A model generated the notes under the pieces. It had not been told where the DNA came from and did not search any database. It saw only the letters and a program-made list of their open reading frames with translations. A stretch of DNA of 64,000 bases, taken from assembly GCA_022763425.1 (NCBI GenBank), contig JALEGD010000001.1, forward strand, positions 248,001 to 312,000, written 5' to 3'. The stretch is from Pelagibacteraceae bacterium. GTDB lineage: Bacteria; Pseudomonadota; Alphaproteobacteria; Pelagibacterales; Pelagibacteraceae. The position numbers were made by a program, and so were the translations under genes. This document shows, piece after piece, positions 30,159 to 39,517 of this stretch (position 1 is the stretch's first letter; every line of letters starts with the position of its first letter).

Positions 30159-31363
30159 TGAACGGTGCAAATACAGCGTGGATTTTAACATCAAGTGCTT
30201 TAGTTCTTTTTATGACACTTCCAGGTCTTGGTTTGTTTTATGCAGGTTTAGTAAAATCAAGAAATACAATTTCAACATTAGCACAATGTTTTGGAATTGC
30301 CTGTGTTGCATCTGTAGTTTGGTTTATTGCGGGATATTCAATCGCATTTAGTGGTGAAGGAAATTACATTGGAGATCTTTCAAAGGCATTTTTAAAAGGA
30401 GTTGGAACTGAAAGTTTAAGCGGTGATATTCCTGAGATTTTATTTGTTATGTTCCAAATGACATTTGCAATTATTACACCTGCATTAATCGTTGGTGCTT
30501 ATGTCGAGCGAATTAAGTTTTCTGCAGTATTATTTATTTCAGCAATCTGGATTTTGGCTGTGTATGCACCTGTTACCCATTGGGTATGGGGTGGTGGTTG
30601 GTTAGCTGACCTTGGTGTATTTGATTTTGCAGGTGGACTTGTCGTTCATGCAACAGCCGGAATTTCAGCGATTGTGATTGTTAAAATGTTGGGTTCAAGA
30701 AGAGGGTTCCCACAATATTTTGATCCTCCACATTCACCAGTTATCGCAATGATTGGAGCTTCAATGCTTTGGGTTGGTTGGTTTGGATTTAATGGTGGAT
30801 CGGCTTTAGCAGCAAACGGAAATGCAGGTATGGCAATTTTAGTAACACACATCAGTGCAGCAACAGCTACTTTAGTTTGGATGGCAATTGATTGGTTTAG
30901 AAACGGTAAACCTGGAATCGTAGGCATGATCACAGGTACCATCGCAGGACTTGCAACAGTAACTCCAGCTTCTGGATTTATTGGTCCTATGGGTGGATTT
31001 ATTCTAGGATTATTATCAGGTGCGGTTTGTTATTATGCAGTTATCTTTTTCAAATTTACTTTAAAAATTGATGATAGTTTAGATGTTATGGCCGTACATG
31101 GCGTTGGTGGAATTTTAGGAACATTGCTAGCAGGCGTTTTAGCATCAGAGACATTTGGTGGTCTTGGTTTAGAAAAAACTGTAATGCAACAAACGATTGT
31201 TCAAATCATTGGTGTTGTATCTGTTGTCGTATTTTCTGCAGTTGTTACTTACGTTATTTGTTTAATGACAAAATCAATTTTCGGTTTGAGAGTAAGTGAA
31301 GAAGAAGAAATTTCTGAAGGTCTAGATTCTGGAACTCACGGTGAACAGAGTTATCATATCTAA
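30158..31363 (+). CDS. amtB: Ammonium transporter
   Basis: FYAGLVKSRN, DFAGGLVVHATAGISA, VHGVGGILGTLLAG. Confidence 0.96.
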   Translation: MNGANTAWILTSSALVLFMTLPGLGLFYAGLVKSRNTISTLAQCFGIACVASVVWFIAGYSIAFSGEGNYIGDLSKAFLKGVGTESLSGDIPEILFVMFQMTFAIITPALIVGAYVERIKFSAVLFISAIWILAVYAPVTHWVWGGGWLADLGVFDFAGGLVVHATAGISAIVIVKMLGSRRGFPQYFDPPHSPVIAMIGASMLWVGWFGFNGGSALAANGNAGMAILVTHISAATATLVWMAIDWFRNGKPGIVGMITGTIAGLATVTPASGFIGPMGGFILGLLSGAVCYYAVIFFKFTLKIDDSLDVMAVHGVGGILGTLLAGVLASETFGGLGLEKTVMQQTIVQIIGVVSVVVFSAVVTYVICLMTKSIFGLRVSEEEEISEGLDSGTHGEQSYHI

Positions 31364-31370
31364 GTAGCTT

Positions 31371-31475
31371 TTATTTTCTCGTAAAATTAAAAATTAGATA
31401 AGCTAGTATTAAAATAATACTTACCGCTTGGATCATTTCACCTTGGGATAAATTTGAAAGTATTGAATCTTGCAT
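31371..31475 (-). CDS. Putative 34-aa single-TM protein convergent to amtB (not in ORF track)
   Basis: Hand translation MQDSILSNLSQGEMIQAVSIILILAYLIFNFTRK*. Confidence 0.45.
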   Translation of the reverse strand: MQDSILSNLSQGEMIQAVSIILILAYLIFNFTRK

Positions 31476-31503
31476 GCGTTTTCTTTAATTTAAATAGATC
31501 AGA

Positions 31504-32280
31504 ATGAGTGAGAATATTCAAATAAAAAAACTTTATTATTCACCAATAAAATCCTTTAATTTTATAGAAAGTAAATCTTTAAAAATTATTAAAAATATAG
31601 GAATTGAACATGACCGTGTTTTTGCTTTTGTGAGAAATAAAACAAAAGATGAAGCGATCAAATTTCAAGAAAAACAATATTTAAGAAATAATCAAAGTTA
31701 TTTAAGTGTAAAAAATACACCGATACTAAATAATTACAGATTAGAATTCCAAAACCAAAATCTCAAAGTATTTTTAAAGAATGAAGAGATTATCTCAATT
31801 TCAGAATTTAATTTTGAAAATTTACAATTAGTTACAAAAGAAATTAAAAAACATGAAACTGATTTAAAAGATAAAGAAATTTTTATGATTTATAATCAAA
31901 ATATTCCGTTTTATGATATGATTAATGATCATGTTGTTTCTCTAATTAATTTAGAAAGCCTAAGAGACTTTGAAGCACGGTCAGGACTGAATATTGATCA
32001 TGAAAGATTTAGAGCGAATATTGTTATTGATGGAATGAAACCTTTTCAAGAATTAGAGCTTGCAAAGAAAAAAATTAAAATTGGAAATACTTTATTTGAA
32101 GTTTTTCAAAATACACCACGATGCAAAGCTACTATTTACCCTTATCAATCAACCATTTCAGATATTAATGTTCCACAAAAATTGAGTGAAATTTATGACC
32201 ATATTGATTTTGGGATATATTTAAAACCTATAGAGGATGGTACTATAAGCTTGAATAATGAGGTAAAGGTAATTAATTAA
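31504..32280 (+). CDS. MOSC domain protein
   Basis: YYSPIKSF start, ERFRANIVIDG, RCKATIYPY. Confidence 0.85.
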   Translation: MSENIQIKKLYYSPIKSFNFIESKSLKIIKNIGIEHDRVFAFVRNKTKDEAIKFQEKQYLRNNQSYLSVKNTPILNNYRLEFQNQNLKVFLKNEEIISISEFNFENLQLVTKEIKKHETDLKDKEIFMIYNQNIPFYDMINDHVVSLINLESLRDFEARSGLNIDHERFRANIVIDGMKPFQELELAKKKIKIGNTLFEVFQNTPRCKATIYPYQSTISDINVPQKLSEIYDHIDFGIYLKPIEDGTISLNNEVKVIN

Positions 32281-32286
32281 GCGCAA

Positions 32287-33507
32287 ATGAAATCTCCTTT
32301 TTTTAGAAACAGATTGGCATTTATCGTTTTAGCTGCGAGTTGTTTTATGGTGTTTGCTGCAATGGGAACCAGACAAACCTTTGGAATGTTCTTTAATTTT
32401 TTTGAAAGCGATCTTGGAGTTTCAAGAACACACTTTGGTTTGGCTATTGCCATTCAAGCTTTAACTTGGGGAGTGATGACTTTTTTCTTAGGTATTCTTG
32501 CAGATAAATTTGGTGCAAGAAGAGTATCTTGTTTTGCATTATTAATTTACGCATTTGGAATTTATTCTTTAACTTTACCTAATAGTTCAGGTTTAATATT
32601 TTTACTCAATCTTGGAGTGCTTGCTGGAATTGGAATGGGTGGAGGAGGAGCTCAGCTTGCTGTTGGAGCTGTAAGTAAACATTTTCCAAATGAAAACAGG
32701 TCTAAAGCTTCTGGTTTAGTCACTGCTTTCGGATCATTAGGAATGTTCATGTTTCCATTGATTTCAGCTTTATCATTAAGCCAAACAAGTTGGCAAAATT
32801 CTTATTTAATTTTAGTATTCTCTTTAATTATTGCAGCAGCTTTTTCTTTATTAATTAAATTACCAGATGACACTAGCAGTCCAAACGCAGTTCCTGATAA
32901 CCAAGGAGCGTTATCAGCATTAAAAGAGGCATTGGGTCATAAAGGATATATTTTTTTAACACTTGGGTTTTTTGTTTGTGGTTTTCAAATTACTTTAGTT
33001 GCAACCCACGTTCCCGGTTATGTTATTGAACGAGGTTTAGAAGCTTGGACAGGAACTGCAATTTTATCTTTGATTGGACTTTTTAATATCGCAGGAACAT
33101 TAACTATGGGGTATCTCGCAGATAAATATTCTAAAAAATTATTGTTAAGTGGACTTTATTTTTTAAGAGGTATTACTATTATTTTATTTTTAGCTCTTCC
33201 AGCATCAAGTGGTCTTGCAATTGCATTTGGAGTTTGTTTTGGATTTTTATGGCTTGCAACCATACCTGCAACTAATGGAATTGTAGCTCAAATTTTTGGA
33301 ACAAAACATATTACCATGTTGTTTGGATTAGTTTTTTTCTCTCATCAAATTGGAGCTTTTTTAGGAGCTTATCTTGGAGGATATTTCTTTGATCAATATG
33401 GAAGTTATGATTACGCATGGTACTGTTCAATTGCATTATCACTTTTTGCGACTTTAATGCATTTGCCAATTGATGAGCGCCCTCTTAAAAGACTAGCTAC
33501 TGTTTAA
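32287..33507 (+). CDS. MFS transporter (monocarboxylate-type)
   Basis: GTRQTFGMFFNFFESDLGVSRTHFGLAIAIQAL motif. Confidence 0.87.
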   Translation: MKSPFFRNRLAFIVLAASCFMVFAAMGTRQTFGMFFNFFESDLGVSRTHFGLAIAIQALTWGVMTFFLGILADKFGARRVSCFALLIYAFGIYSLTLPNSSGLIFLLNLGVLAGIGMGGGGAQLAVGAVSKHFPNENRSKASGLVTAFGSLGMFMFPLISALSLSQTSWQNSYLILVFSLIIAAAFSLLIKLPDDTSSPNAVPDNQGALSALKEALGHKGYIFLTLGFFVCGFQITLVATHVPGYVIERGLEAWTGTAILSLIGLFNIAGTLTMGYLADKYSKKLLLSGLYFLRGITIILFLALPASSGLAIAFGVCFGFLWLATIPATNGIVAQIFGTKHITMLFGLVFFSHQIGAFLGAYLGGYFFDQYGSYDYAWYCSIALSLFATLMHLPIDERPLKRLATV

Positions 33508-34029
33508 ATGAAAAAATTTTTTACAATTATTATTTTTATATTATTTTCAACCTCTTCGTTTTCAAGTAGCCACCACTCTCATGGTCATAAGAAAAATAAA
33601 GAAATGGATCATGACTATAAAATAGGAAAAATTGAAATTGAAAAACCTTATACTTTTTTTACACCAAATGGTGCAAAGGTGAGTGCCGGGTATATGAAAA
33701 TTGAAAATGAGTCTAATAAACAAGATGTTTTGCAATCAGTAAGCAATGTGAGCTTTGCAGAAAAAGTTGAAATTCATGAAATGACAATGGAAAACCAAGT
33801 AATGAAAATGAGACCATTAAAAAAAGGTCTTGTTATAAAAGCTGATACCGAAGTGTATTTAAAACCAAGCGGATATCACATTATGTTTATTGGTTTGAAA
33901 GAACAAATCTCTAAGGGTAAAAAATATAAAGCAACATTAAATTTTAAAAACGCAGGTTCAGTAGACATCTTTTTTAAAGCTGTTGGTCGTAATTATCATC
34001 CAGATAAAAATCACCACAAACATCATTAA
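33508..34029 (+). CDS. Periplasmic copper chaperone PCuAC
   Basis: Signal peptide, His-rich region, EIHEMTMENQVMKMRPL and GYHIMFIGLK. Confidence 0.92.
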   Translation: MKKFFTIIIFILFSTSSFSSSHHSHGHKKNKEMDHDYKIGKIEIEKPYTFFTPNGAKVSAGYMKIENESNKQDVLQSVSNVSFAEKVEIHEMTMENQVMKMRPLKKGLVIKADTEVYLKPSGYHIMFIGLKEQISKGKKYKATLNFKNAGSVDIFFKAVGRNYHPDKNHHKHH

Positions 34030-34664
34030 TGATTACCAAGCATATTCTTTTAAAAAGAATACTTCCATCTATTTTAGTTACTACGGTTGTCCTTGTTTTT
34101 ATTGGCTATAATTTTGCTAATAAAAAACCAAATACAGCTCAGCAAATCCAAGTTAATTTTAATTTAGAGGATATGAATGGTAATCAATTCAATCAAAAAC
34201 ATTTAAAACAAAAACCAAGCTTATTATTTTTTGGCTTTACTCACTGTCCGGATGTATGCCCTGCAAGTTTACAACTATTAACAAATTTAATTGAAGATCT
34301 TGGAACAGATGCTGATAAAATTAATTATTATTTCGTCACTGCAGATCCAGAGCGTGATACAGCAAAAGTTTTAAAACAATACCTAAGTTCATTTAATCAA
34401 AGAATTTTAGGCATAACTGGTAAGGAAGATGAACTCAAAAAGCTTTATAACGCCCTTGATGTTTACATTCAAAAAGTTGATCTAGGAAAAGGAAATTATA
34501 CCATAGATCATACAGCATCTTTTATGGTGATAAATAAAGATGCCGAAAAAGTTGGAACAATGATGCATGAGGGTTTTTCAAAATTTATCGTAATAGATAA
34601 TTATGGAAAAATTCAAATCTCAAAAGATGATGTCATTAAAAATTTAAAAAAATTATTACTTTAA
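34029..34664 (+). CDS. SCO1/SenC family protein
   Basis: FFGFTHCPDVCPASL, DPERDT, DHTASFMVI. Confidence 0.93.
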   Translation: MITKHILLKRILPSILVTTVVLVFIGYNFANKKPNTAQQIQVNFNLEDMNGNQFNQKHLKQKPSLLFFGFTHCPDVCPASLQLLTNLIEDLGTDADKINYYFVTADPERDTAKVLKQYLSSFNQRILGITGKEDELKKLYNALDVYIQKVDLGKGNYTIDHTASFMVINKDAEKVGTMMHEGFSKFIVIDNYGKIQISKDDVIKNLKKLLL

Positions 34665-34670
34665 TTAAAT

Positions 34671-34856
34671 CTAATCTTTTTTAATCACCCAAGCTCGGTG
34701 ATAGTAATTATCAATATTTCTTTGAATCAAACCTTTACAAATATCATCAGCTTCAGCTTCAGTATCAAAAGGTCCATATTCTTTTTTTGTCGACTTTTCT
34801 AAAGTTGATATATCGTTTGGATCTTTATGCTCACCATCAATGACAATAAAACTCAT
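34671..34856 (-). CDS. Small DUF4170-like protein
   Basis: FDTEAEADDICKGLIQRNIDNYYHRAWVI. Confidence 0.6.
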   Translation of the reverse strand: MSFIVIDGEHKDPNDISTLEKSTKKEYGPFDTEAEADDICKGLIQRNIDNYYHRAWVIKKD

Positions 34857-35191
34857 TAAAAGAGAGATACAATATATTTATGAACAAAAAATGCGACGAC
34901 GAGTAGCGCTAGGCCTGTTGAATAAATAAGCCAAAAATTCATATTTAAACTTTTAGCAAAAAAGAATGGGATAAAGAAAAAATAACTTGCAGGTACTCCA
35001 ACTAGAATACTTTTCGCAAAGGTAATCGTTGTTTCTGCATTTTTATGTTCAGTATAAGATAAGACTAAAGCAATTAATGTTGCGAGAGGTAATGCAATAA
35101 TAAATCCAGCAAGTTTTGGATATTTCCCTGATAACCAACTTGCTCCAGCGATCACAAGTGCAGAAAGTAAAATTTTAAAAACAAAAAACAT
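34856..35191 (-). CDS. DUF3147-like membrane protein
   Basis: Four TM helices, KYPKLAGFIIALPLATLIAL; start at MFFVFK. Confidence 0.7.
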   Translation of the reverse strand: MFFVFKILLSALVIAGASWLSGKYPKLAGFIIALPLATLIALVLSYTEHKNAETTITFAKSILVGVPASYFFFIPFFFAKSLNMNFWLIYSTGLALLVVAFFVHKYIVSLF

Positions 35192-35198
35192 TGTTTTC

Positions 35199-35513
35199 CT
35201 ATTTAATTTGGTTTGGATATTTTTCAGCATTTTTTTTCATTTTATAATAAAAAGCCTTCTCGAGGTCTATATTCATGATCTGACAAAACCTTACTAAATA
35301 AAAAAAAACATCAGCTACTTCATCCTCAACCTGTTCTTTTGAAGCTGATTTTGGATATTCTTTTTCATTTTCCATTTGCCACTGAAAGATTTCCATCAGC
35401 TCAGAAGCCTCAACAGATAACGCCATGCTTAAATTTTTTGGCGTATGGTAATCTTGCCATTTTCTATTGGATATAAATTTTTCAATATCAGATTTTATTT
35501 TTTCAAAATTCAT
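35199..35513 (-). CDS. MazG-like nucleotide pyrophosphohydrolase
   Basis: ALSVEASELMEIFQW, EDEVADVFFYLVRF. Confidence 0.9.
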   Translation of the reverse strand: MNFEKIKSDIEKFISNRKWQDYHTPKNLSMALSVEASELMEIFQWQMENEKEYPKSASKEQVEDEVADVFFYLVRFCQIMNIDLEKAFYYKMKKNAEKYPNQIK

Positions 35514-35524
35514 TGTTTCCTTTC

Positions 35525-35935
35525 TTATAAGTATTTTTCAAAGCCTTTAACTGTATAGCACTTCAAACGTTTTCTTGGAAAAAAAGTAATCACTCCATTT
35601 TTATAAGGTCCAATAAATACATAATTCGAGTATAGAATTTCATTTGAGGTAGCATCGTCTGGCACCTTGTCACAATCTTTATTAAAAACATATATTGCCA
35701 TTCGTCCAATAGTTACATCTTCGTTTTTATTAAATACATCAAAGTATAATTGAAATTTTCCTTGGGTATAAAAATCTCTAACAGTAAAAATTTCTACATT
35801 TGATTTTTGCTTACTGGAAAAAAAGTTTAGATCTTGTTTTGTATTTTTTGAATTTGCGCAATTAATTAAAAATAAAAGGCTGGTAAAAAAAAAGGCCCTG
35901 AGAACAGGGCCTTTTTTAATAAAGTTTTTTAACAA
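35525..35935 (-). CDS. Putative lipoprotein, non-ATG start
   Basis: Lipobox-like LLFLINCANS; listed start is TTG; N-terminus overlaps a terminator hairpin. Confidence 0.6.
   Translation of the reverse strand: MLKNFIKKGPVLRAFFFTSLLFLINCANSKNTKQDLNFFSSKQKSNVEIFTVRDFYTQGKFQLYFDVFNKNEDVTIGRMAIYVFNKDCDKVPDDATSNEILYSNYVFIGPYKNGVITFFPRKRLKCYTVKGFEKYL
35885..35914 (-). terminator. Rho-independent terminator of the GMC dehydrogenase operon
   Basis: AAAGGCCCTG-agaa-CAGGGCCTTT with a 9-nt U tract on the minus strand. Confidence 0.8.
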
Positions 35936-37504
35936 CTAAATTGCCTTAGATGACATTTGTTTTGCAATGTACTCTGCTTGTCTCATTGCTAAAGCAACAA
36001 TTGTCAATGTTGGGTTTTCAGCTGCTCCAGTTGTAAATTGGCTTCCGTCAGATACAAATAAATTTTTGATATCCCACGTTTGACCATATTTGTTCACCAC
36101 ACCATCGCTTGCTTTGGCACTCATTCTATTTGTACCTAAGTTGTGCGTTGATGGGTATGGAGGAGTCTTGATCGTCTTAGTTGCTCCAACAGATTCATAA
36201 AGAGCAATAGATTGCTTCCATGCATGATTTCTCATTTTAATATCATTTTCATGATCTGAGAAATTAACATTTGGAATTGGCATTCCATGTTGGTCTTTAA
36301 TTTTCTTATGAAGTGTTACACGGTTAGATGCTTGAGGCATATCTTCCCCAACAATCCATAACCCTGCCATATGATCATAACCTTCCATTGACGCTGAGAA
36401 TTCTCTTCCCCATTGACCTGGGTCTAAGAATGCAGCCATGAATGGTAACCCTAATGCTAGAGTTTCAAGTTCGTAACCACCTACGAAACCACGACTTGTA
36501 TCATGTCTTGCTTCATCTTGAATGATACCTGCCATTGTAGTTCCTCGGTAGAAATAAACTGGTTTTTCAAAAATAGCATAAGTACTCGCAGTCATGTGAC
36601 GCATATAGTTACGTCCAACTTGACCTGACGAGTTCGCCATACCATTTTTAAACATGTTTGACTCTGAGTTTAGTAAAAGTCTTGGAGACTCAATTGAGTT
36701 TCCAGCTACACAAACAATTCTTGCTCTTTGTTTATGAACTTTACCGTCTTTATCAGCGTAAACAACACCGTTCACCTTACCACTTTTATCGTGTTCAATT
36801 TTTAACACTTGGCTATTTGAACGACATTCTAGTTTTCCAGTTGCTTCACCTTTAGGAATAGAAACATAACCTGATGACCATTTCGCTCCAGATTTACATC
36901 CTTGGAAACAGAAACCGATTTGCTGACATGCACCTCGACCATCACGTGGTTGAGAGTTGATAGACATATTCCCAGTATGGAAAGTTTTGTAGCCCATCTT
37001 CTTTGCACCTGCTGCAAATACTTTGTAGTTATTGTTTCCTGGTAATCTTGGAATTCCATTGGTTCCAGTTGTTCCCATATGGTTTTCAGCTCTTGCATAC
37101 CAAGGAGCCATTTCTTTAGCATCAATTGGCCAGTCTAAAAGGTCTGCACCTTTTACATTGCCGTAAGTCGTTCTTGCTTTCCACTCATGTGGTTGGAACC
37201 TTAAACTTGCCCCAGCCCAGTGAAGTGTACTTCCACCTACCGCTTTAACAATCCAAGCCGGTAAACCAGAGAAGTCTCTTGAAACTCTCCAATCACCAGA
37301 GGTTGTTCGTTTATCTAACCAACTGATTTGACCAAACGAAGCCCATTCGTCATTAACGAAGTCTTGCGGTCCATGACGTCCACCTGCTTCAAGGATTACA
37401 GTTTTAATCCCTTTCATTGCAAGTTCCATACCTAGAGTTCCGCCACCAGCACCTGAACCAACGATAACAACTACATCGCCATCGCTTTTAGAAAATTTTG
37501 CCAT
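35936..37504 (-). CDS. GMC-family oxidoreductase (gluconate/sugar dehydrogenase-like FAD subunit)
   Basis: VVIVGSGAGGGTLGMELAMKG, GGSTLHWAGASLRF, THNLGTNRMSAKASDGVV, NPTLTIVALAMRQAE. Confidence 0.92.
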   Translation of the reverse strand: MAKFSKSDGDVVVIVGSGAGGGTLGMELAMKGIKTVILEAGGRHGPQDFVNDEWASFGQISWLDKRTTSGDWRVSRDFSGLPAWIVKAVGGSTLHWAGASLRFQPHEWKARTTYGNVKGADLLDWPIDAKEMAPWYARAENHMGTTGTNGIPRLPGNNNYKVFAAGAKKMGYKTFHTGNMSINSQPRDGRGACQQIGFCFQGCKSGAKWSSGYVSIPKGEATGKLECRSNSQVLKIEHDKSGKVNGVVYADKDGKVHKQRARIVCVAGNSIESPRLLLNSESNMFKNGMANSSGQVGRNYMRHMTASTYAIFEKPVYFYRGTTMAGIIQDEARHDTSRGFVGGYELETLALGLPFMAAFLDPGQWGREFSASMEGYDHMAGLWIVGEDMPQASNRVTLHKKIKDQHGMPIPNVNFSDHENDIKMRNHAWKQSIALYESVGATKTIKTPPYPSTHNLGTNRMSAKASDGVVNKYGQTWDIKNLFVSDGSQFTTGAAENPTLTIVALAMRQAEYIAKQMSSKAI

Positions 37505-37516
37505 TTGCGTTCCTCC

Positions 37517-38053
37517 CTATAACCAGTCGATATCGTTGAAACCACGATTCATGTATCCACCCTTAGAAGCAGATTCACCTTCGTAACCAAATTTCGGCCA
37601 AACCTCTTTGTTGTTATAAAGTCCAACAACAAGGTCGCCTCTTATTTTTTGGAATAGAGGTGATTTTTCATTGCTCTTTAGGATATCAACTCTCTCGAGC
37701 TCTCGATTGATATCTTTGTAGTTTGCTTTGTATTTTTTCTTGGCAGCAGAATTAATTTTTTTTAATTCTTTACCAACCATAGACTTGAACGCTTTATCTT
37801 TTCCAGCTTGCGCCTCAACACCTTCAATGACTTTAGCATAAAATCTGTCAGCTAAAAAATCATGAGGGTAGGTGTCTCTTGCCATCTGAATTAGAGTAGC
37901 AGCGTCATCAGCACCTATCGTTTTAAATGTAGCGGACCATGCATTATTTTTTCCAATAACCATTGGACCCATCACAGTTAATCCTAGGGCTGTTACCGTT
38001 CCTGATTTTAGAAACGATCGTCGTGATATTGCTTTTTTATTCAATACACGCAT
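37517..38053 (-). CDS. Gluconate 2-dehydrogenase subunit 3 family protein (Tat signal)
   Basis: SRRSFLKSG Tat motif; adjacent to GMC subunit. Confidence 0.85.
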   Translation of the reverse strand: MRVLNKKAISRRSFLKSGTVTALGLTVMGPMVIGKNNAWSATFKTIGADDAATLIQMARDTYPHDFLADRFYAKVIEGVEAQAGKDKAFKSMVGKELKKINSAAKKKYKANYKDINRELERVDILKSNEKSPLFQKIRGDLVVGLYNNKEVWPKFGYEGESASKGGYMNRGFNDIDWL

Positions 38054-38075
38054 GTCTCCCCCTTAATGTTTAAGA

Positions 38076-38432
38076 TCACTTAAGTGTTTTTAAGTAATCA
38101 ATTATTGTTAGCCTCACACTTTCGTCAGCTTGCATGTAATACATATTGGTGCCTGGAATAAACGCACCAGCATTGGTTAACCACTTGTTTAGATTTTCTT
38201 CATTCCAAACAATTCCAGATTTTTTGATTGCATCTGAGTACATTGTGTAAGAAGTATCTGTTGCAGCCTTACGACCAACAACACCCCATAAGTTTGGTCC
38301 AGCTCTAAGAGTTTTGTCTCCTTTTTGAACTGAATGACAAGTTGCGCAATTTTTGATGAAAAGTTGATTAATCTCAGCTTTAACGATCTGAGTTGATATT
38401 AAGATTATCAAACTAACCAAAAATAACTTCAA
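38076..38432 (-). CDS. Class I cytochrome c
   Basis: Signal peptide, CATCH haem motif, GPNLWGVVGRKA, distal Met. Confidence 0.93.
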   Translation of the reverse strand: MKLFLVSLIILISTQIVKAEINQLFIKNCATCHSVQKGDKTLRAGPNLWGVVGRKAATDTSYTMYSDAIKKSGIVWNEENLNKWLTNAGAFIPGTNMYYMQADESVRLTIIDYLKTLK

Positions 38433-38560
38433 GTTCCCCCCAAACTTTTAGTTATAAAAATTTAACAAAATTTAGATTTTTTATGTAGGTATAAAATGGC
38501 CTAATATAATGCTCTGCAAAAAAATGAGAATAATTATTAAAAACTATCTATAGTTGAAAA

Positions 38561-39112
38561 CTAAATTTCACCCAATTCTTTCGCAATATTTGCTGTAGCT
38601 TTTGCCTCTATAATTTCAATCCAATAGCCATCAGGATCTTTTACAAAGGCCAGAGGTTTCATTGAACCATCATCTGCTTTTTTAACAAATTCCATATTAT
38701 ATTTTTCAAACCTTTTGCAAGCTGCATAAACATCTGGAACAGAAAAACAGATATGCCCAAATCCTTTTGGTTCCGCATTACCATCATGAAATTTTACAGA
38801 ATCATCATTTTCAGCACCCCAATTGTGCGTTAATTCTAAAAGACCTTTTTGTCTAAAAGCCCAAATTGTTCTATCATAATTATCACTTGGTGCAGATTTA
38901 ACTTCTTCATCTGTAAGATTTCCTAAAAAATATAAAGAGAATTTCATTGATGGAAAATCTAATTTTTTTACCATTCTCATACCCATAACTTTAGAATAAA
39001 ATTCTAATGATCGTTTAGGATCTTTGATCCTGAGCATCATATGGTTAAATACATAACCTTCAGTTTCCTTATCTGGCTGTTGAATTCCGTCTACTTTTTC
39101 GCAATGGCTCAT
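38561..39112 (-). CDS. gloA: Lactoylglutathione lyase (glyoxalase I)
   Basis: [42 protein letters not shown]. Confidence 0.94.
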   Translation of the reverse strand: MSHCEKVDGIQQPDKETEGYVFNHMMLRIKDPKRSLEFYSKVMGMRMVKKLDFPSMKFSLYFLGNLTDEEVKSAPSDNYDRTIWAFRQKGLLELTHNWGAENDDSVKFHDGNAEPKGFGHICFSVPDVYAACKRFEKYNMEFVKKADDGSMKPLAFVKDPDGYWIEIIEAKATANIAKELGEI

Positions 39113-39156
39113 GAATATCCCTTTTAAAGTTTTAATTAGTCTACTCTTTTTTAGGC

Positions 39157-39185
39157 TTGAAAAAAAGAGACAAAAGTTATATATG
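39157..39185 (+). promoter_or_regulatory. Putative sigma70 promoter TTGAAA-N17-TATATG
   Basis: -35/-10-like hexamers immediately upstream of three hairpins and small ORF. Confidence 0.5.
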
Positions 39186-39194
39186 CATAATATG

Positions 39195-39260
39195 CATGGC
39201 TGCTATGCAAGCCATGTAACCATTTCACATGGTTAAAAAGTGACTCATAGCCATGAGTTA
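39195..39260 (+). other. Three tandem short hairpins in the leader of a 48-aa ORF
   Basis: CATGGCT(8 nt)AGCCATG; TAACCAT(TTCAC)ATGGTTA; TGACTCAT(AGCC)ATGAGTTA (inner 6 bp perfect). Confidence 0.65.
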
Positions 39261-39291
39261 AAAGGCGTAACAATTAAACTAAGGAGGTTCT

Positions 39292-39438
39292 ATGTTCTAT
39301 AAGGATTTTCAATTGTTGCGTAAAGCCAGCACTACTGGCGCTAATGCTTTACGTTTAATTCGTAAGACTTTTAAGGAAAGACAAAGTCGTCCTAGAGCAA
39401 AAGAAAACGTAATTAACCCATCTCAAAAGGGCATTTAG
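39292..39438 (+). CDS. Small basic protein, 48 aa (not in ORF track)
   Basis: SD AAGGAGG at 39280-39286; MFYKDFQLLRKASTTGANALRLIRKTFKERQSRPRAKENVINPSQKGI*. Confidence 0.65.
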   Translation: MFYKDFQLLRKASTTGANALRLIRKTFKERQSRPRAKENVINPSQKGI

Positions 39439-39450
39439 TTACTAATTAAA

Positions 39451-39474
39451 TTTGGGGCAGGCAACTGCCCCAAA
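39451..39474 (+). terminator. Hairpin after the 48-aa ORF (possible terminator)
   Basis: TTTGGGGCAG-gcaa-CTGCCCCAAA; no strong U-tract. Confidence 0.5.
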
Positions 39475-39517
39475 TAAATTGACTTCAATACCAATACCAT
39501 CTACCAACAAATTTATC

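Noticed and set aside
30076-30351. 91-aa ORF overlapping glnK/amtB
   Set aside because: Out-of-frame translation of two confidently identified genes
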